Positions 35,114-43,532 of a stretch of DNA of 64,000 bases are shown here, in pieces. Each line of letters opens with the position of its first letter. The first letter of the stretch is position 1. The position numbers and the translations under genes were made by a program. Source of the stretch: Nitrospira sp. (lineage in GTDB: Bacteria > Nitrospirota > Nitrospiria > Nitrospirales > Nitrospiraceae); NCBI GenBank assembly GCA_005116835.1, contig SWDM01000003.1, positions 57,203 to 121,202 on the forward strand. The letters are read 5' to 3'. The notes beneath the pieces are model-generated. The model worked only from the letters and a program-made list of their open reading frames with translations, ran no database searches and was not told where the DNA came from.

Positions 35114-35323
35114 CTATTTCGCGGCTGGAGCTGCTGTTTTCTTACTCGCAGAATTCTTCTTGCGCAGCGCTAACGTACGCCGTTTCCGTTGCACCCGTCG
35201 AAGTCGTTTCTTCAGCGAACGAAGGGCCTCACTCTCTTTTGTGTCCTTGTCGCCGATCGATTTCGCAGCCAGCTTCTTCTTCAGTCTGGTTTCATCCGAT
35301 TCACTAGTCGTTTTCTTCGCCAT
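35114..35323 (-). CDS. Small basic protein
   Basis: 69 aa, about one third Lys/Arg, with repeated Ala-Lys (KKTAAPAAK tail). GGAGG lies 10 nt before the ATG. It resembles short nucleic-acid-binding or nucleoid tails, but no family can be named. It follows, in the direction of transcription, no other gene closely; the HEAT gene starts 47 nt downstream of its stop. Confidence 0.5.
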   Translation of the reverse strand: MAKKTTSESDETRLKKKLAAKSIGDKDTKESEALRSLKKRLRRVQRKRRTLALRKKNSASKKTAAPAAK

Positions 35324-35470
35324 CCGGATCGGGCCTCCCTGTATATCTCGTTGATCGCATTGACGGTACTTCCGTGATAATTGGCAGTCTAGTGGAGAGA
35401 TTCACACCCTGTCAACCGGAGCTTGTGATCAAGCGCCGCACTGAGGTAGCCCCATCTCTGTGCCTCGGAG

Positions 35471-35767
35471 TTAGACTCTAGCCTGCCAAATGGCGGGATC
35501 TCTGTTGCCTTGGAATACCGCCAAGACAACAATGCGATGCTTCTCCACACGAAAATACACGCTGTAGGGGAAACGATTGGCGACGACACGCCGAAGGTCC
35601 TCGCGAACAACGGTACATTAGAGAGGGTGTTCAGATGCCAGCGATACGCAACGGTCAATTTCAGCCATGAACTCAAGAGCAAGGCCAAGTCGCTTGCCTT
35701 CATACCATCCACTGGCTTCTATGAACTCTGCGCTGGCGGCACGATGAAACGTGACGGGTAGGCTCAT
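35471..35767 (-). pseudogene. RelE/ParE-type toxin with internal stop codon
   Basis: A 99-codon minus-strand frame starting MSLPVTFHRAASAEF overlaps the antitoxin stop by ATGA. The RelE/ParE fold is recognisable: ASGWYEGKRLGLALEF then VVREDLRRVVANRFPYSVYF and RIVVLAVFQGNRDPAIW. Codon 50 (35618-35620) is TAA, in the middle of the domain before VVREDLRR. The frame is otherwise intact with no indel, so a single nonsense change inactivates the toxin unless read through. Confidence 0.8.
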
Positions 35768-35991
35768 GGCCTAATTTTGGCAAGGGCAGCAGCTTTCAGC
35801 TCACTCCAGGGAACCACATCGTGAGGGTTCGCCAGATGATCTGCGAGGCGGCGGTCAAGTTCCGTTTTCTGCGCTTCTGTCAATGGTGGCACGGCGCCGC
35901 GACTCCCGCTGCCGTCCCAGATGGCCTCAACCAGATCAATTTGCTCGTCAATGCCGAGCACACGCGCTTGCTGTAAGAGTTGTATGTTCAT
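35764..35991 (-). CDS. Antitoxin, addiction-module component (TIGR02574-like)
   Basis: 75 aa from the ATG at 35991 (MNIQLLQQARVLG). The longer frame to 36105 is rejected because its extra residues are unlike the family. LGIDEQIDLVEAIWDG and LTEAQKTELDRRLADHLANP are typical of this ParE-partner family, as is the C-terminal VPWSELKAAAL. It precedes and overlaps the toxin by 4 nt, the normal order. Intact while its toxin is broken. Confidence 0.75.
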   Translation of the reverse strand: MNIQLLQQARVLGIDEQIDLVEAIWDGSGSRGAVPPLTEAQKTELDRRLADHLANPHDVVPWSELKAAALAKIRP

Positions 35992-36320
35992 GATCTGATC
36001 TCCATTCAAATCCAATGCGGCAATTTTAGCGCGTCTCGCCACCCTATGCCGAACCTTTGACATGAGCGGCCAACGGAGGGCGTAGCCAGGAGTTGGTCCG
36101 CTCAATGGAAGGGTTCGTCCTCAGCACCATTACGCCCATCTACGAACCCGAGCCGAAGAAATCAATAGTTGCTGGAACCTTTTTCAGTTTTCGGTCAAGC
36201 AACGACCCCAGAAATGCGCATTCTACCGAATCTCGGTCCCATGGTGGAGCGCATCGACAATCGTCTTCGCCCGGTTGCACATGGCGTCGTCCATGAAACG
36301 GGCGCAAGCAACGCAATAAG
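35992..36320. other. Non-coding region
   Basis: Contains the promoter side of the TA pair and the 3' flank of the lipoprotein gene. Fragmentary frames exist (for example FMDDAMCNRAKTIVDALHHG on the minus strand near 36230-36300), which may be gene debris, but nothing could be identified. Confidence 0.4.
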
Positions 36321-36719
36321 TCAATAGTCATGCCTGACCCTCTTATTACTCATAACCTCATCAGAATACGAGTCGGGAGAGATCTGAAACGGGACCGGCT
36401 GCATATCTAGACAATTCATCATTGGATGACCTGGATCACTACCCTTCACAGGGGGGATCTCCCCTGATGCGATTCGCGTCTCGGCGCTTTGCTTCATTGC
36501 TGACTGACGCTCAGAAAGACGACGTGCTTCTGCTTGAACAGCCGCCTGGTGCTGCAACTCCTCCTGCTGCTGTTTGGCAGCGAGTTCACGTTGAAACGTC
36601 GCGACTCTCTCCTTGTTGGTTTCACAACCAGGCGCTACGCCTACTGCAAAGAGAGCTATCGCCAAGAGTAGGGCTCGAAGTGGCGAGTGGCGCTTGTTTG
36701 TTTCGTGACGTACCGGCAT
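36321..36719 (-). CDS. Predicted lipoprotein with Gln-rich helix
   Basis: 132 aa from the ATG at 36719 (GGAGG upstream). Signal peptide LRALLLAIALFAVGVAPGC with the lipobox Cys at about residue 32. A Gln/Ala/Glu-rich helix follows (AAKQQQEELQHQAAVQAEAR). No known domain. Confidence 0.6.
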   Translation of the reverse strand: MPVRHETNKRHSPLRALLLAIALFAVGVAPGCETNKERVATFQRELAAKQQQEELQHQAAVQAEARRLSERQSAMKQSAETRIASGEIPPVKGSDPGHPMMNCLDMQPVPFQISPDSYSDEVMSNKRVRHDY

Positions 36720-36821
36720 AAGAACCTCCGAGTGTTCTGCTGGAGAGTTAACTGCAATTGGCATTTCGCGCCGGACCGTCGAGAAAAGCTACTTTGACGG
36801 CTAACAACAATAAGCATTTGG

Positions 36822-36945
36822 CAAGCATTTGAGGTCAGGAAATGCCGTCGATCAGTCTCGTCATGAACGATCGATTTTATTTGTTGCTACAGGCCGTGAC
36901 GTGATAGAGAGCCCCGATGTATTCGAGGCGGAGCTGCCGGGCCAT
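36822..36945 (-). pseudogene. N-terminal relic of REP-associated tyrosine transposase (RAYT)
   Basis: Reading from ATG 36945: MARQLRLEYIGALYHVTACS then stops; another frame continues DETDRRHFL. This matches the start of Y1-type RAYT proteins (MARPLRLEFPGALYHVTSRGN...DRxxFL). Several stops and a frameshift; only ~40 of >200 residues remain. A relic of the enzyme class that mobilises REP palindromes such as those in this window. Confidence 0.7.
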
Positions 36946-37135
36946 GGCGCGGAACGAAGGAGGGAGGTGCGAGATCAAGCAGTGATCCCGTCTCTGTGCC
37001 TCTTTCTCCAACGTCAGGCCCTAACTCTCCACCGTCAGAAAACACGGGTGCGCCATCTTCCCCATCATTACTGGCGCACTCACCGACCATCTCTTCATAA
37101 TATCCCCAGCCCCAACTTGAAGACCTGACTAGTTA

Positions 37136-37738
37136 CTATTTTTTTGAAGTAAGTTGATTTATAACAGAATTAAGACATCGCTCAGTAGAATCGAGTTTCG
37201 CCTTGTGAGCTTCGACTTCAAAATTAGAACCGAGTGTGCCGTATGCAGAGGCGCTACAGAACGCTGTATATTCTCGCTGGGCTCCATCAGCAGTCCACTT
37301 CGCTATCAAAGAGAAATCTGTCTCAAAGTCATAATTCATAGGAAGAACTGGGGTTAATAAATACAGGGTTAACCCAATAAAGACGCCTTTCAAAACGTTA
37401 AGTCCAAGATGCGGATACTCCTTCTCATTGATATTGAAAGTTAAATCAACGTATGGCGACTCCGGTCTTTTCTGGTAAATACCCAGGATAACATCAGAAA
37501 AATACCCGGATTGATGCAAGTGACTTACAACCCTCCTCTCGAAACCCTCAGCGGTATTAACCTCAGATTTTTCCGCCCTAACATTAATGCCGGAAACATA
37601 AGCTGCTAGATTACTACTCTTACTAACAACAATCTTTTCTGATTCTGACGGTACTTTTCCTATACTTGAAAAAGAATAGCATCCACATAACGTCGTGATA
37701 GCACACAACAACACCAATCTAGTTATTTTAGAATACAT
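37136..37738 (-). CDS. Predicted lipoprotein, AT-rich gene
   Basis: 200 aa from the ATG at 37738 with GGAGG upstream. Signal TRLVLLCAITTLCGC with lipobox LCGC. A second hydrophobic stretch (GVFIGLTLYLLTPVLPM, ~115-131) may form a membrane helix. No domain recognised. Its DNA is clearly more AT-rich than its neighbours and it sits next to an insertion sequence and a transposase relic, so horizontal origin is likely. Confidence 0.6.
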   Translation of the reverse strand: MYSKITRLVLLCAITTLCGCYSFSSIGKVPSESEKIVVSKSSNLAAYVSGINVRAEKSEVNTAEGFERRVVSHLHQSGYFSDVILGIYQKRPESPYVDLTFNINEKEYPHLGLNVLKGVFIGLTLYLLTPVLPMNYDFETDFSLIAKWTADGAQREYTAFCSASAYGTLGSNFEVEAHKAKLDSTERCLNSVINQLTSKK

Positions 37739-37837
37739 TGGGTATGCCTCCAATAATGAAATTTCGTAACTACTCAGGTGGCCATCACCATGATGCCACC
37801 AACAGGGCGCTACTCTACTCTCGGTAAGTCGTAATCC

Positions 37838-39282
37838 AGGTGTCCGTTTTTCGGGGAAGTTGTCAAGATGTCCGTTGAAATTTTCTGAGTGGCTTCCATG
37901 GTTGTTTCACGCCGCCTTCGTTGTCGGAGTGGACTGCGGCTTCGCCTGCTCAGCCTCGATGGTCGCCAGAACCTGCGCAATCCCTGCAAAGCCTTTCACG
38001 CGATTGAACTGCTGCTCGCAGTAGAACAACACCGTCCCCAGCCACCGTTGGAGCATCGCACTTCCTCGTGCGCGTTTGATATTTCGCTCACTGTGCCGAA
38101 CCAGCGAGAACATGCTCTCGATCGGGTTGGTCGACAGCAGCGTCTTGCGCAGCAAGGCCGGTACCTTCAGCCGATGCACCGTCAATAGCTCTTCGAACGC
38201 CTCCAGAAGCGAATCCGCCGCCGACTCGTTCTTGGCCCGCAGCCACGTCTCCAGCTCCAGCAGCATCCGTCTAGCGTCGGCGTAGCTGGCCTGCTCCAAC
38301 GCGGTCGTGAGCTGGCGATGCGCTTCTGTTCGATACGGCTTCGCCAGATGCCGTTGCACGTTCCGACTCTTGTGGATCGCACAGCGTTGATGCAGCAGCT
38401 TCTTGCCAAACCGTTCTCGCAGCGCCTTGCGCAAGCCGCTCCCCCCATCCGTCACAAAGAGGATCCGCCGGGAGAGCGCCAGACCGCGCCGCTCCAGATC
38501 CCTGAACAGCGCCTCACAGATTTCGTGATTCTCCGTGGAGCCTTGCCAAAATCCCAGGGCCATCTTCTGGCCACTCATATCCACACCCAGCGCGACGAGA
38601 AACGCCTCGCCGCCCCGGTGGATCGTGTCGAGGAACACCGCGAACGGCTCGAAGTCGGCCAGGGATCGTTCTTGGAATGCCTTCAGCTTCGTGGCGGTCA
38701 GGTCCACCAGCTTGCGGGAGACGGTCGAGGACGACACCCCCAAGGCCTCGCCCGCCTGGAGGACGGTCTCGGCATACTTCTGGGCCGACACGCCGCGGAG
38801 GATCTTCTCCAGCAGTTCCTCGGAGAACGCCCCGGGGGTGCGCAATCGGGCATAGGACTGGAGTGTCACCTCCCCGTGCTCCACGTGCCGCAGCCGAGGG
38901 CGTGTCACTTTGACCTTCTGGTCGCCGAGATAGAGGGAGCCCTTCTCATGCGCCCACTTCTTGAACGCCGGGTCGGTGGGATAATAATCCGGCCCCGCGA
39001 CCTCCTCGCGTTCCATCAGCATCACGCTCTCCGCCACCATGCGCCCCATCTCCAGCATCACCGCGTCGAGGGCCTGCTTGCCCGAGCTGATCACGCGGAC
39101 CAAGGTGCCCAACATCTCATCCTGGCCCGCGATCGCCCTCAATCCCACGAGGGCTCGCTTGCGTTGTCTCGTGTCTCGTCTCATTGGTGGCTCCCTCCTC
39201 TTGTGAACCGTGGAGTATCCCACGGCGGAGCCACTCGTCAAATTTCAACGAACTTCAGTATAACTTCTTTTCGGGGCCACCT
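37838..39282 (-). mobile_element. IS256-family insertion sequence
   Basis: About 1.45 kb. The ends AGGTGTCCG... at 37838 and the complement of AGGTGGCCCCG... at 39282 share the inner parts GTTGAAATTT and GAGTGGCT, giving imperfect ~55-bp terminal inverted repeats. One transposase gene fills it. No flanking direct repeat was obvious, so exact ends may be off by a few bases. Confidence 0.8.
37907..39184 (-). CDS. IS256-family transposase
   Basis: 425 aa from the ATG at 39184 (GGAGG upstream); an upstream in-frame start would add 19 residues covering the inverted repeat. Mutator-type DDE transposase: the catalytic acidic residues are expected in PFAVFLDTIHRGG, ILFVTDGGSGLRKAL and NPIESMFSLVR, with the CAIHKSRNV segment between. 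The frame is intact, so it may be active. A long antisense frame across it (38318-39307) is rejected as a shadow. Confidence 0.92.
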   Translation of the reverse strand: MRRDTRQRKRALVGLRAIAGQDEMLGTLVRVISSGKQALDAVMLEMGRMVAESVMLMEREEVAGPDYYPTDPAFKKWAHEKGSLYLGDQKVKVTRPRLRHVEHGEVTLQSYARLRTPGAFSEELLEKILRGVSAQKYAETVLQAGEALGVSSSTVSRKLVDLTATKLKAFQERSLADFEPFAVFLDTIHRGGEAFLVALGVDMSGQKMALGFWQGSTENHEICEALFRDLERRGLALSRRILFVTDGGSGLRKALRERFGKKLLHQRCAIHKSRNVQRHLAKPYRTEAHRQLTTALEQASYADARRMLLELETWLRAKNESAADSLLEAFEELLTVHRLKVPALLRKTLLSTNPIESMFSLVRHSERNIKRARGSAMLQRWLGTVLFYCEQQFNRVKGFAGIAQVLATIEAEQAKPQSTPTTKAA

Positions 39283-39330
39283 CAAACTGACCCCGAAGAC
39301 GTCATAAGTCTTGATCCATGGCTCGCGCCT

Positions 39331-41793
39331 CTATGGTCTGTACACCTCTGCGGTATTGAGCACGATGGCGGAGTTGGTGGAGATATTCGCCCCACCGGTC
39401 AAGAGAACAGTGCCGTTAGGAAGCAGTGTTGCTTCGTGAAGAACCCGAGGTGATGCCATCGTAGCAGTGGCGGCCGTGAACGTTTGGGCCGTTGGATCGT
39501 AGACTTCCACGGTGCTCAACGTGGTTCCTCTCGGTGGGGTAGAGAAATTTAAAAGATTCACCCCGCCGGTCAAGAGAACGAGGCCGTTAGGAAGCAGGGT
39601 CGCTCTGTGCCCCAAGCGAACTGACGTCATTGTGGCGGTAATGGCCGCGAAGGTTTGGGTCGTGGGATCGTAAAGTTCCGCCGTGTTCAAAATGTTATTG
39701 AAAGTATCTTTTCCACCGGCTATGAGGACCTTGCCATTGGGAAGCAAGGTCGCTGCGGGATGGTCGCTGCGACTGGACGTCATCGTGGCGGCAATGGCGG
39801 TGAAGGTCTGTGTTGCCGGATCGTAGAGTTCCGCGGTATTGTGCGCGAAGGGAATGTCCGTAAACCCCATATTAAACCCTCCGGCCAAGAAGACCTTGCC
39901 GTTAGGAAGCAAGACCGCCACATGTGCCCCACGAGGTACCGTCATCGTGGCAGCAATGGCCGTGAAGGTCTCGGTTGCGGGATCGTACAACTCCGCGCCG
40001 TTGCTCCCATCTCCGTTATTGGTATCGATTTGTCCGCCTGTCAGGAGAACCTGACCGTTGAGCAACAGCGTGGCGGTATGACCCGTGCGCGCTGACCGCA
40101 TCCTGCCAGCGAGGGCTGTAAAAGTATTAGTCGTGGGGTCGTACCGCTCCGCAGTATCAAGCGGTGGACCTGGGAAGGTTGAGGAGCTGAACCCTCCTGT
40201 AATAAGGATCTGGCCATTGGCGAGGCGCGCCGCTGCATGCCCGGCACGGTCGATCGTCATCGGCGGCGGTGGCGCGACAAACGTCGCCGTAATCGTCGTG
40301 TTCTGATTGAGCGTGACCGCGCAGGGGCCAGTCCCCGAACAGCCGCCGCCAATCCAGCCGGTGAATCCGGTGCTCGAGGCCGTGAGCGTCACCACGCCTT
40401 TGCTAAAGGGCGCTGAACAATTTGTGGTGCAGGTATTGATACCGATCGGATTGGAAGAGACCGATCCGGTTCCAACCACTTGGACCGTGAGCGTCGGCCA
40501 ATTGAAGTTGGCTGTGACGGTCGTCGCCGACGTCACGGTGAAATCGCAGGTTCCGGTTCCCGAGCAACCGGCTCCACTCCAACCGGTGAAGTTCGAGACA
40601 CTATTGGGAGTGGCCGTCAACACCATGGCCGTGCCTGGCAGATAGCTTCCGCATGGCCCGGCAGTCCCACCATCGGCGCTGCATGTCACCGTCCCGCCTC
40701 CACCATTTCCTGAGGCGACGTTGGCGGTCACAGACACAGGCACCGCATTCAGTGTAAACGTGGCGATCACGGTGGAATCCACGGTCAGGGGTATGTCACA
40801 CGTAGTGGTTCCCGTACAGTTCGCATTCCCCGTGCCATTGCTCCAGCCCGCGAAGGTCGATCCATTCGCCACATTCGCGGTTAAGATAATCGTCCCTTGA
40901 AGGAGCTGCGCCGCGCAGGTTGCTCCACAATTGATCCCTGCGGGACTCGATGTCACTGAACCTGCTCCATTACCAGCCTTGGTCACCGTCAAGTTTGTCA
41001 TGACGGGCACCGCGCTAAACGTGGCGGTTACTGATGTGTTGGCATTAAGCGTGATCACGCAGGCGCCTGTGCCCGTGCAGCCGCCACTCCAGCCGGTAAA
41101 TCCGGTCCCGGTCGCAGTCAACGTCACTGACGTGCCGTTGGAAAAATCTGCGGAACAAGTCGCGCCACAGTTCAGCCCTGTCGGATTCGATGTCACACTC
41201 CCACTGCCGCTTCCGGCCAGTGTCACCGACAGCGTTGAAAAGTTTGCCTGTAAATGTGTGGTGGCCGTGAGCTCCGAGACCAGCGGCAGCCCAGGGAGAA
41301 AAGAGGTGTCGAAGCCGGGAGCGGAGAAATCGAGCGACGCGGGGAAACTCGGCGGCGCATTCGCCGGAAGCACGATGGCATTCCCTGGAGCCGGAGCTCC
41401 ACCCGCGAGGGTCAACAGTAACTGAGACAAATTCACCACCTTGGGATCGGTGATGCTGATGGCATTGAAAACGGACAGGGCCGTGACCACAGGACCAGCA
41501 GTCACGGCGGCTCCAATCGACTGGCCATAGAGATTGAACGTGACGGTGTCGCCGGGAAGATAGTTGTACTGGCCGCTGACGTTCGTGAGGCCGGATAGGC
41601 CCGACGGCATGGAATTGTAGCCGAGTCCTTGGACAGGACTATCGATGAAGACGCCCACCGAAGGCGATGCCGCCGGCGTTGTTCCTCCGCCTCCACCGCC
41701 ATCACCACCCGAACTGCATGCGGCAAGAAGAAACACAAGAGGAAGCGCACACATGAACTGCATCAGCCTGCTACCCGTTCGCGAGAATTTCAT
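39331..41793 (-). CDS. Large lipoprotein with InlB-like repeats and Kelch beta-propeller
   Basis: 820 aa. Lipobox LLAACSS after a signal peptide, then a Gly tract. Residues ~35-180 are a unique domain (VGVFIDSPVQGLGYNS), followed by four repeats of ~65 residues with NPxGIxCG...C, FTGWSG and CSGTGxC, resembling divergent InlB B-repeats (two conserved Cys pairs). Residues ~540-820 are six Kelch repeats (H-x-A-T-LLPNGxVLLTGG then NTAELYDP). The sixth repeat ends at AEVYRP, without the usual closing strand; the stop is 48 nt from the IS256 end. Probably a surface-exposed binding protein. Confidence 0.82.
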   Translation of the reverse strand: MKFSRTGSRLMQFMCALPLVFLLAACSSGGDGGGGGGTTPAASPSVGVFIDSPVQGLGYNSMPSGLSGLTNVSGQYNYLPGDTVTFNLYGQSIGAAVTAGPVVTALSVFNAISITDPKVVNLSQLLLTLAGGAPAPGNAIVLPANAPPSFPASLDFSAPGFDTSFLPGLPLVSELTATTHLQANFSTLSVTLAGSGSGSVTSNPTGLNCGATCSADFSNGTSVTLTATGTGFTGWSGGCTGTGACVITLNANTSVTATFSAVPVMTNLTVTKAGNGAGSVTSSPAGINCGATCAAQLLQGTIILTANVANGSTFAGWSNGTGNANCTGTTTCDIPLTVDSTVIATFTLNAVPVSVTANVASGNGGGGTVTCSADGGTAGPCGSYLPGTAMVLTATPNSVSNFTGWSGAGCSGTGTCDFTVTSATTVTANFNWPTLTVQVVGTGSVSSNPIGINTCTTNCSAPFSKGVVTLTASSTGFTGWIGGGCSGTGPCAVTLNQNTTITATFVAPPPPMTIDRAGHAAARLANGQILITGGFSSSTFPGPPLDTAERYDPTTNTFTALAGRMRSARTGHTATLLLNGQVLLTGGQIDTNNGDGSNGAELYDPATETFTAIAATMTVPRGAHVAVLLPNGKVFLAGGFNMGFTDIPFAHNTAELYDPATQTFTAIAATMTSSRSDHPAATLLPNGKVLIAGGKDTFNNILNTAELYDPTTQTFAAITATMTSVRLGHRATLLPNGLVLLTGGVNLLNFSTPPRGTTLSTVEVYDPTAQTFTAATATMASPRVLHEATLLPNGTVLLTGGANISTNSAIVLNTAEVYRP

Positions 41794-42368
41794 GATGATG
41801 ATTCCTGGATAAATATTGATGAATCCTGTTCGATCTGAGCACCCGCACCTATCGTCTCGTCTGCGTCATGTCATATCCGGCATGAAGACAGACCAAGCCC
41901 CGTGCCTGTCAAATCTTTGGCCCGTGCGTGCGTGGTCGCATGACTCCATGCCAGACGGGCAAACGAGTTCTGTTCGATGGAAAAGAGAACCAGAAGAGAT
42001 GAGGATCGAGAAGCGGAGCGGTACGGGTGTTAGGAGTGAATGCACGTTCGACGCCGGGCTACTGAGAGGGAAATGGGTCACGTGCATGACGGTATTCACA
42101 CTACCTCACTTACGTTCATCGCTCGAACCCTGGCGGACTCGAACCGCACATCATCGCCACATTGCGACGTGCCACCTTATGCACTTGTTTGGAATCTCCC
42201 GTCTACCCAACTTTCGGGGGGGGGGGGGGTCGAGTAGAGGGAATGGGGTCAATGACCCCACACCTCTGACCTAGTTCACGATCAGCGCGACCGATCAGAA
42301 TTTCCCTTGCCTCTAGCCTGACTTTTTCACCTACCCCCTTACCAGCTTTACCCCTGCCCCATTGTGAA
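41794..42368. other. Long non-coding region between lipoprotein and hemE
   Basis: No supportable gene. It contains a 14-base G run (42216-42229), a GGGGTCAATGACCCC palindrome at 42243-42257 and the promoter of hemE at its end. The minus-strand promoter of the lipoprotein gene must also be here, but was not resolved. Confidence 0.5.
42216..42229. repeat. Homopolymer run of 14 G
   Basis: Fourteen consecutive G residues in non-coding DNA about 140 nt upstream of the hemE promoter. Such tracts are prone to slippage in replication and in sequencing. Confidence 0.85.
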
Positions 42369-42398
42369 TTGACACCCTCGCCCCCTCGTCTCTAGAAT
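42369..42398 (+). promoter_or_regulatory. Sigma-70 promoter of hemE, leaderless layout
   Basis: TTGACA at 42369-42374, an 18-nt spacer and TAGAAT at 42393-42398. The ATG of hemE is at 42405, only 6 nt after the -10 hexamer, so transcription would start at or next to the A of the ATG. No Shine-Dalgarno site fits in between. Confidence 0.6.
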
Positions 42399-42404
42399 GC
42401 CGAC

Positions 42405-43433
42405 ATGATCAACGAGCGTTTCCTCAAAGCCTGCAGGCGTGAGCCGGTCGATTGTACGCCGGTCTGGTTCATGCGCCAGGCAGGCCGGTACATGGCAGAA
42501 TATCGCGCCCTCCGCGCAAAACATTCGATCCTTGACCTGTGCAAGACCCCCGAACTGGCGGCGCAGGTTACCCTCCAACCGATCGATCGCTTTCCACTCG
42601 ATGCCGCTATTATCTTTGCCGACATTTTATTACCGCTTGAACCGATGGGGCTCAGCCTGGAATTCGCTGCAGGCGAAGGACCGGTCATCCACAACCCAGT
42701 GCGGAACCAGGCGGACATCGAACGGCTGAACGTCGTGGACGGAGGTGAACTCGACTATGTGGCCGAAGCCATTCGCCAGACTCGGCACGCCCTGAATGGG
42801 AGGGTGCCGCTGATTGGATTTGCCGGGGCGCCCTTCACATTGGCCAGTTATGCGATCGAAGGCGGAAGCTCGCGGAACTATCTCCTAACCAAACAGTTGA
42901 TGTATAGCGAGCCGAAAGCCTGGCACCAACTCATGGACAAGTTCGCGCGGGTCATCACTGGCTACTTGCGGCGGCAGATCAAAGCCGGCGCGCAAGCGAT
43001 TCAATTGTTCGACAGTTGGGTGGGTTGCCTCTCAGTCGGCGACTATGTCGAATATGTGATGCCGCATGTCCAGTTGATTTTTGAGGGATTGAAGCGAGAA
43101 GGCGTGCCGATGATTCATTTCGGCACCGGCACTTCGGCCATGCTGCCTCAGATGCGCGAAGCCGGCGGCGATGTCATCGGGATCGACTGGCGCATCAATC
43201 TGGACGAGGCTTGGGCGACGGTGGGACATGACGTGGCGGTACAGGGCAATCTCGACCCCCTCACGTTGTTTGCCCCCTTGCATGAAATCGAACGGCGTGT
43301 GGAAGATATTCTCCGTAGAGCCGGTGGGCGTCCAGGGCATATCTTCAATTTGGGTCATGGAATCTTGCCGACGACTCCCATAGAACATGTGGCTGCAACC
43401 ATCGACATGGTGCATAAGCTCAGCCGGCGCTAG
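42405..43433 (+). CDS. hemE: Uroporphyrinogen decarboxylase
   Basis: 342 aa, the usual family length. It decarboxylates uroporphyrinogen III to coproporphyrinogen III in haem synthesis. Signature PVWFMRQAGRYMAEYR at residues ~17-32 holds the substrate-binding arginines. GFAGAPFTLASYAIEGGSS (second PROSITE-type signature) and HFGTGTSAMLPQM are present. Cytoplasmic. First gene of hemE-hemH-hemG; a leaderless promoter lies directly upstream. Confidence 0.95.
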   Translation: MINERFLKACRREPVDCTPVWFMRQAGRYMAEYRALRAKHSILDLCKTPELAAQVTLQPIDRFPLDAAIIFADILLPLEPMGLSLEFAAGEGPVIHNPVRNQADIERLNVVDGGELDYVAEAIRQTRHALNGRVPLIGFAGAPFTLASYAIEGGSSRNYLLTKQLMYSEPKAWHQLMDKFARVITGYLRRQIKAGAQAIQLFDSWVGCLSVGDYVEYVMPHVQLIFEGLKREGVPMIHFGTGTSAMLPQMREAGGDVIGIDWRINLDEAWATVGHDVAVQGNLDPLTLFAPLHEIERRVEDILRRAGGRPGHIFNLGHGILPTTPIEHVAATIDMVHKLSRR

Positions 43434-43437
43434 CGCG

Positions 43438-43520
43438 CGTCAATGGTCAAGCGTCATACGTCAAACGTGAGAGGATAGCGCCGCTATCGTTCGATTGACC
43501 GTTGACGATTGACCAATGAC
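43438..43520. repeat. Intergenic word-repeat hairpin (GTCAATGGTCAA type)
   Basis: Left arm CGTCAATGGTCAAGCGTC, ATACGTCAAACG (43438-43468), right arm CGATTGACCGTTGACGATTG, ACCAATGACG (43492-43521). Complementary arms built from a GTCAA word. Located between hemE and hemH. Confidence 0.6.
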
Positions 43521-43532
43521 GAGGTTTTGAAG

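Noticed and set aside
36829..37128. 99-codon plus-strand frame
   Set aside because: Antisense to the RAYT relic, whose similarity on the minus strand explains the sequence.
38318..39307. 329-codon frame antisense to the IS256 transposase
   Set aside because: Fully inside the transposase gene on the other strand; Arg/His-rich shadow frame with no ribosome-binding site or family signal.
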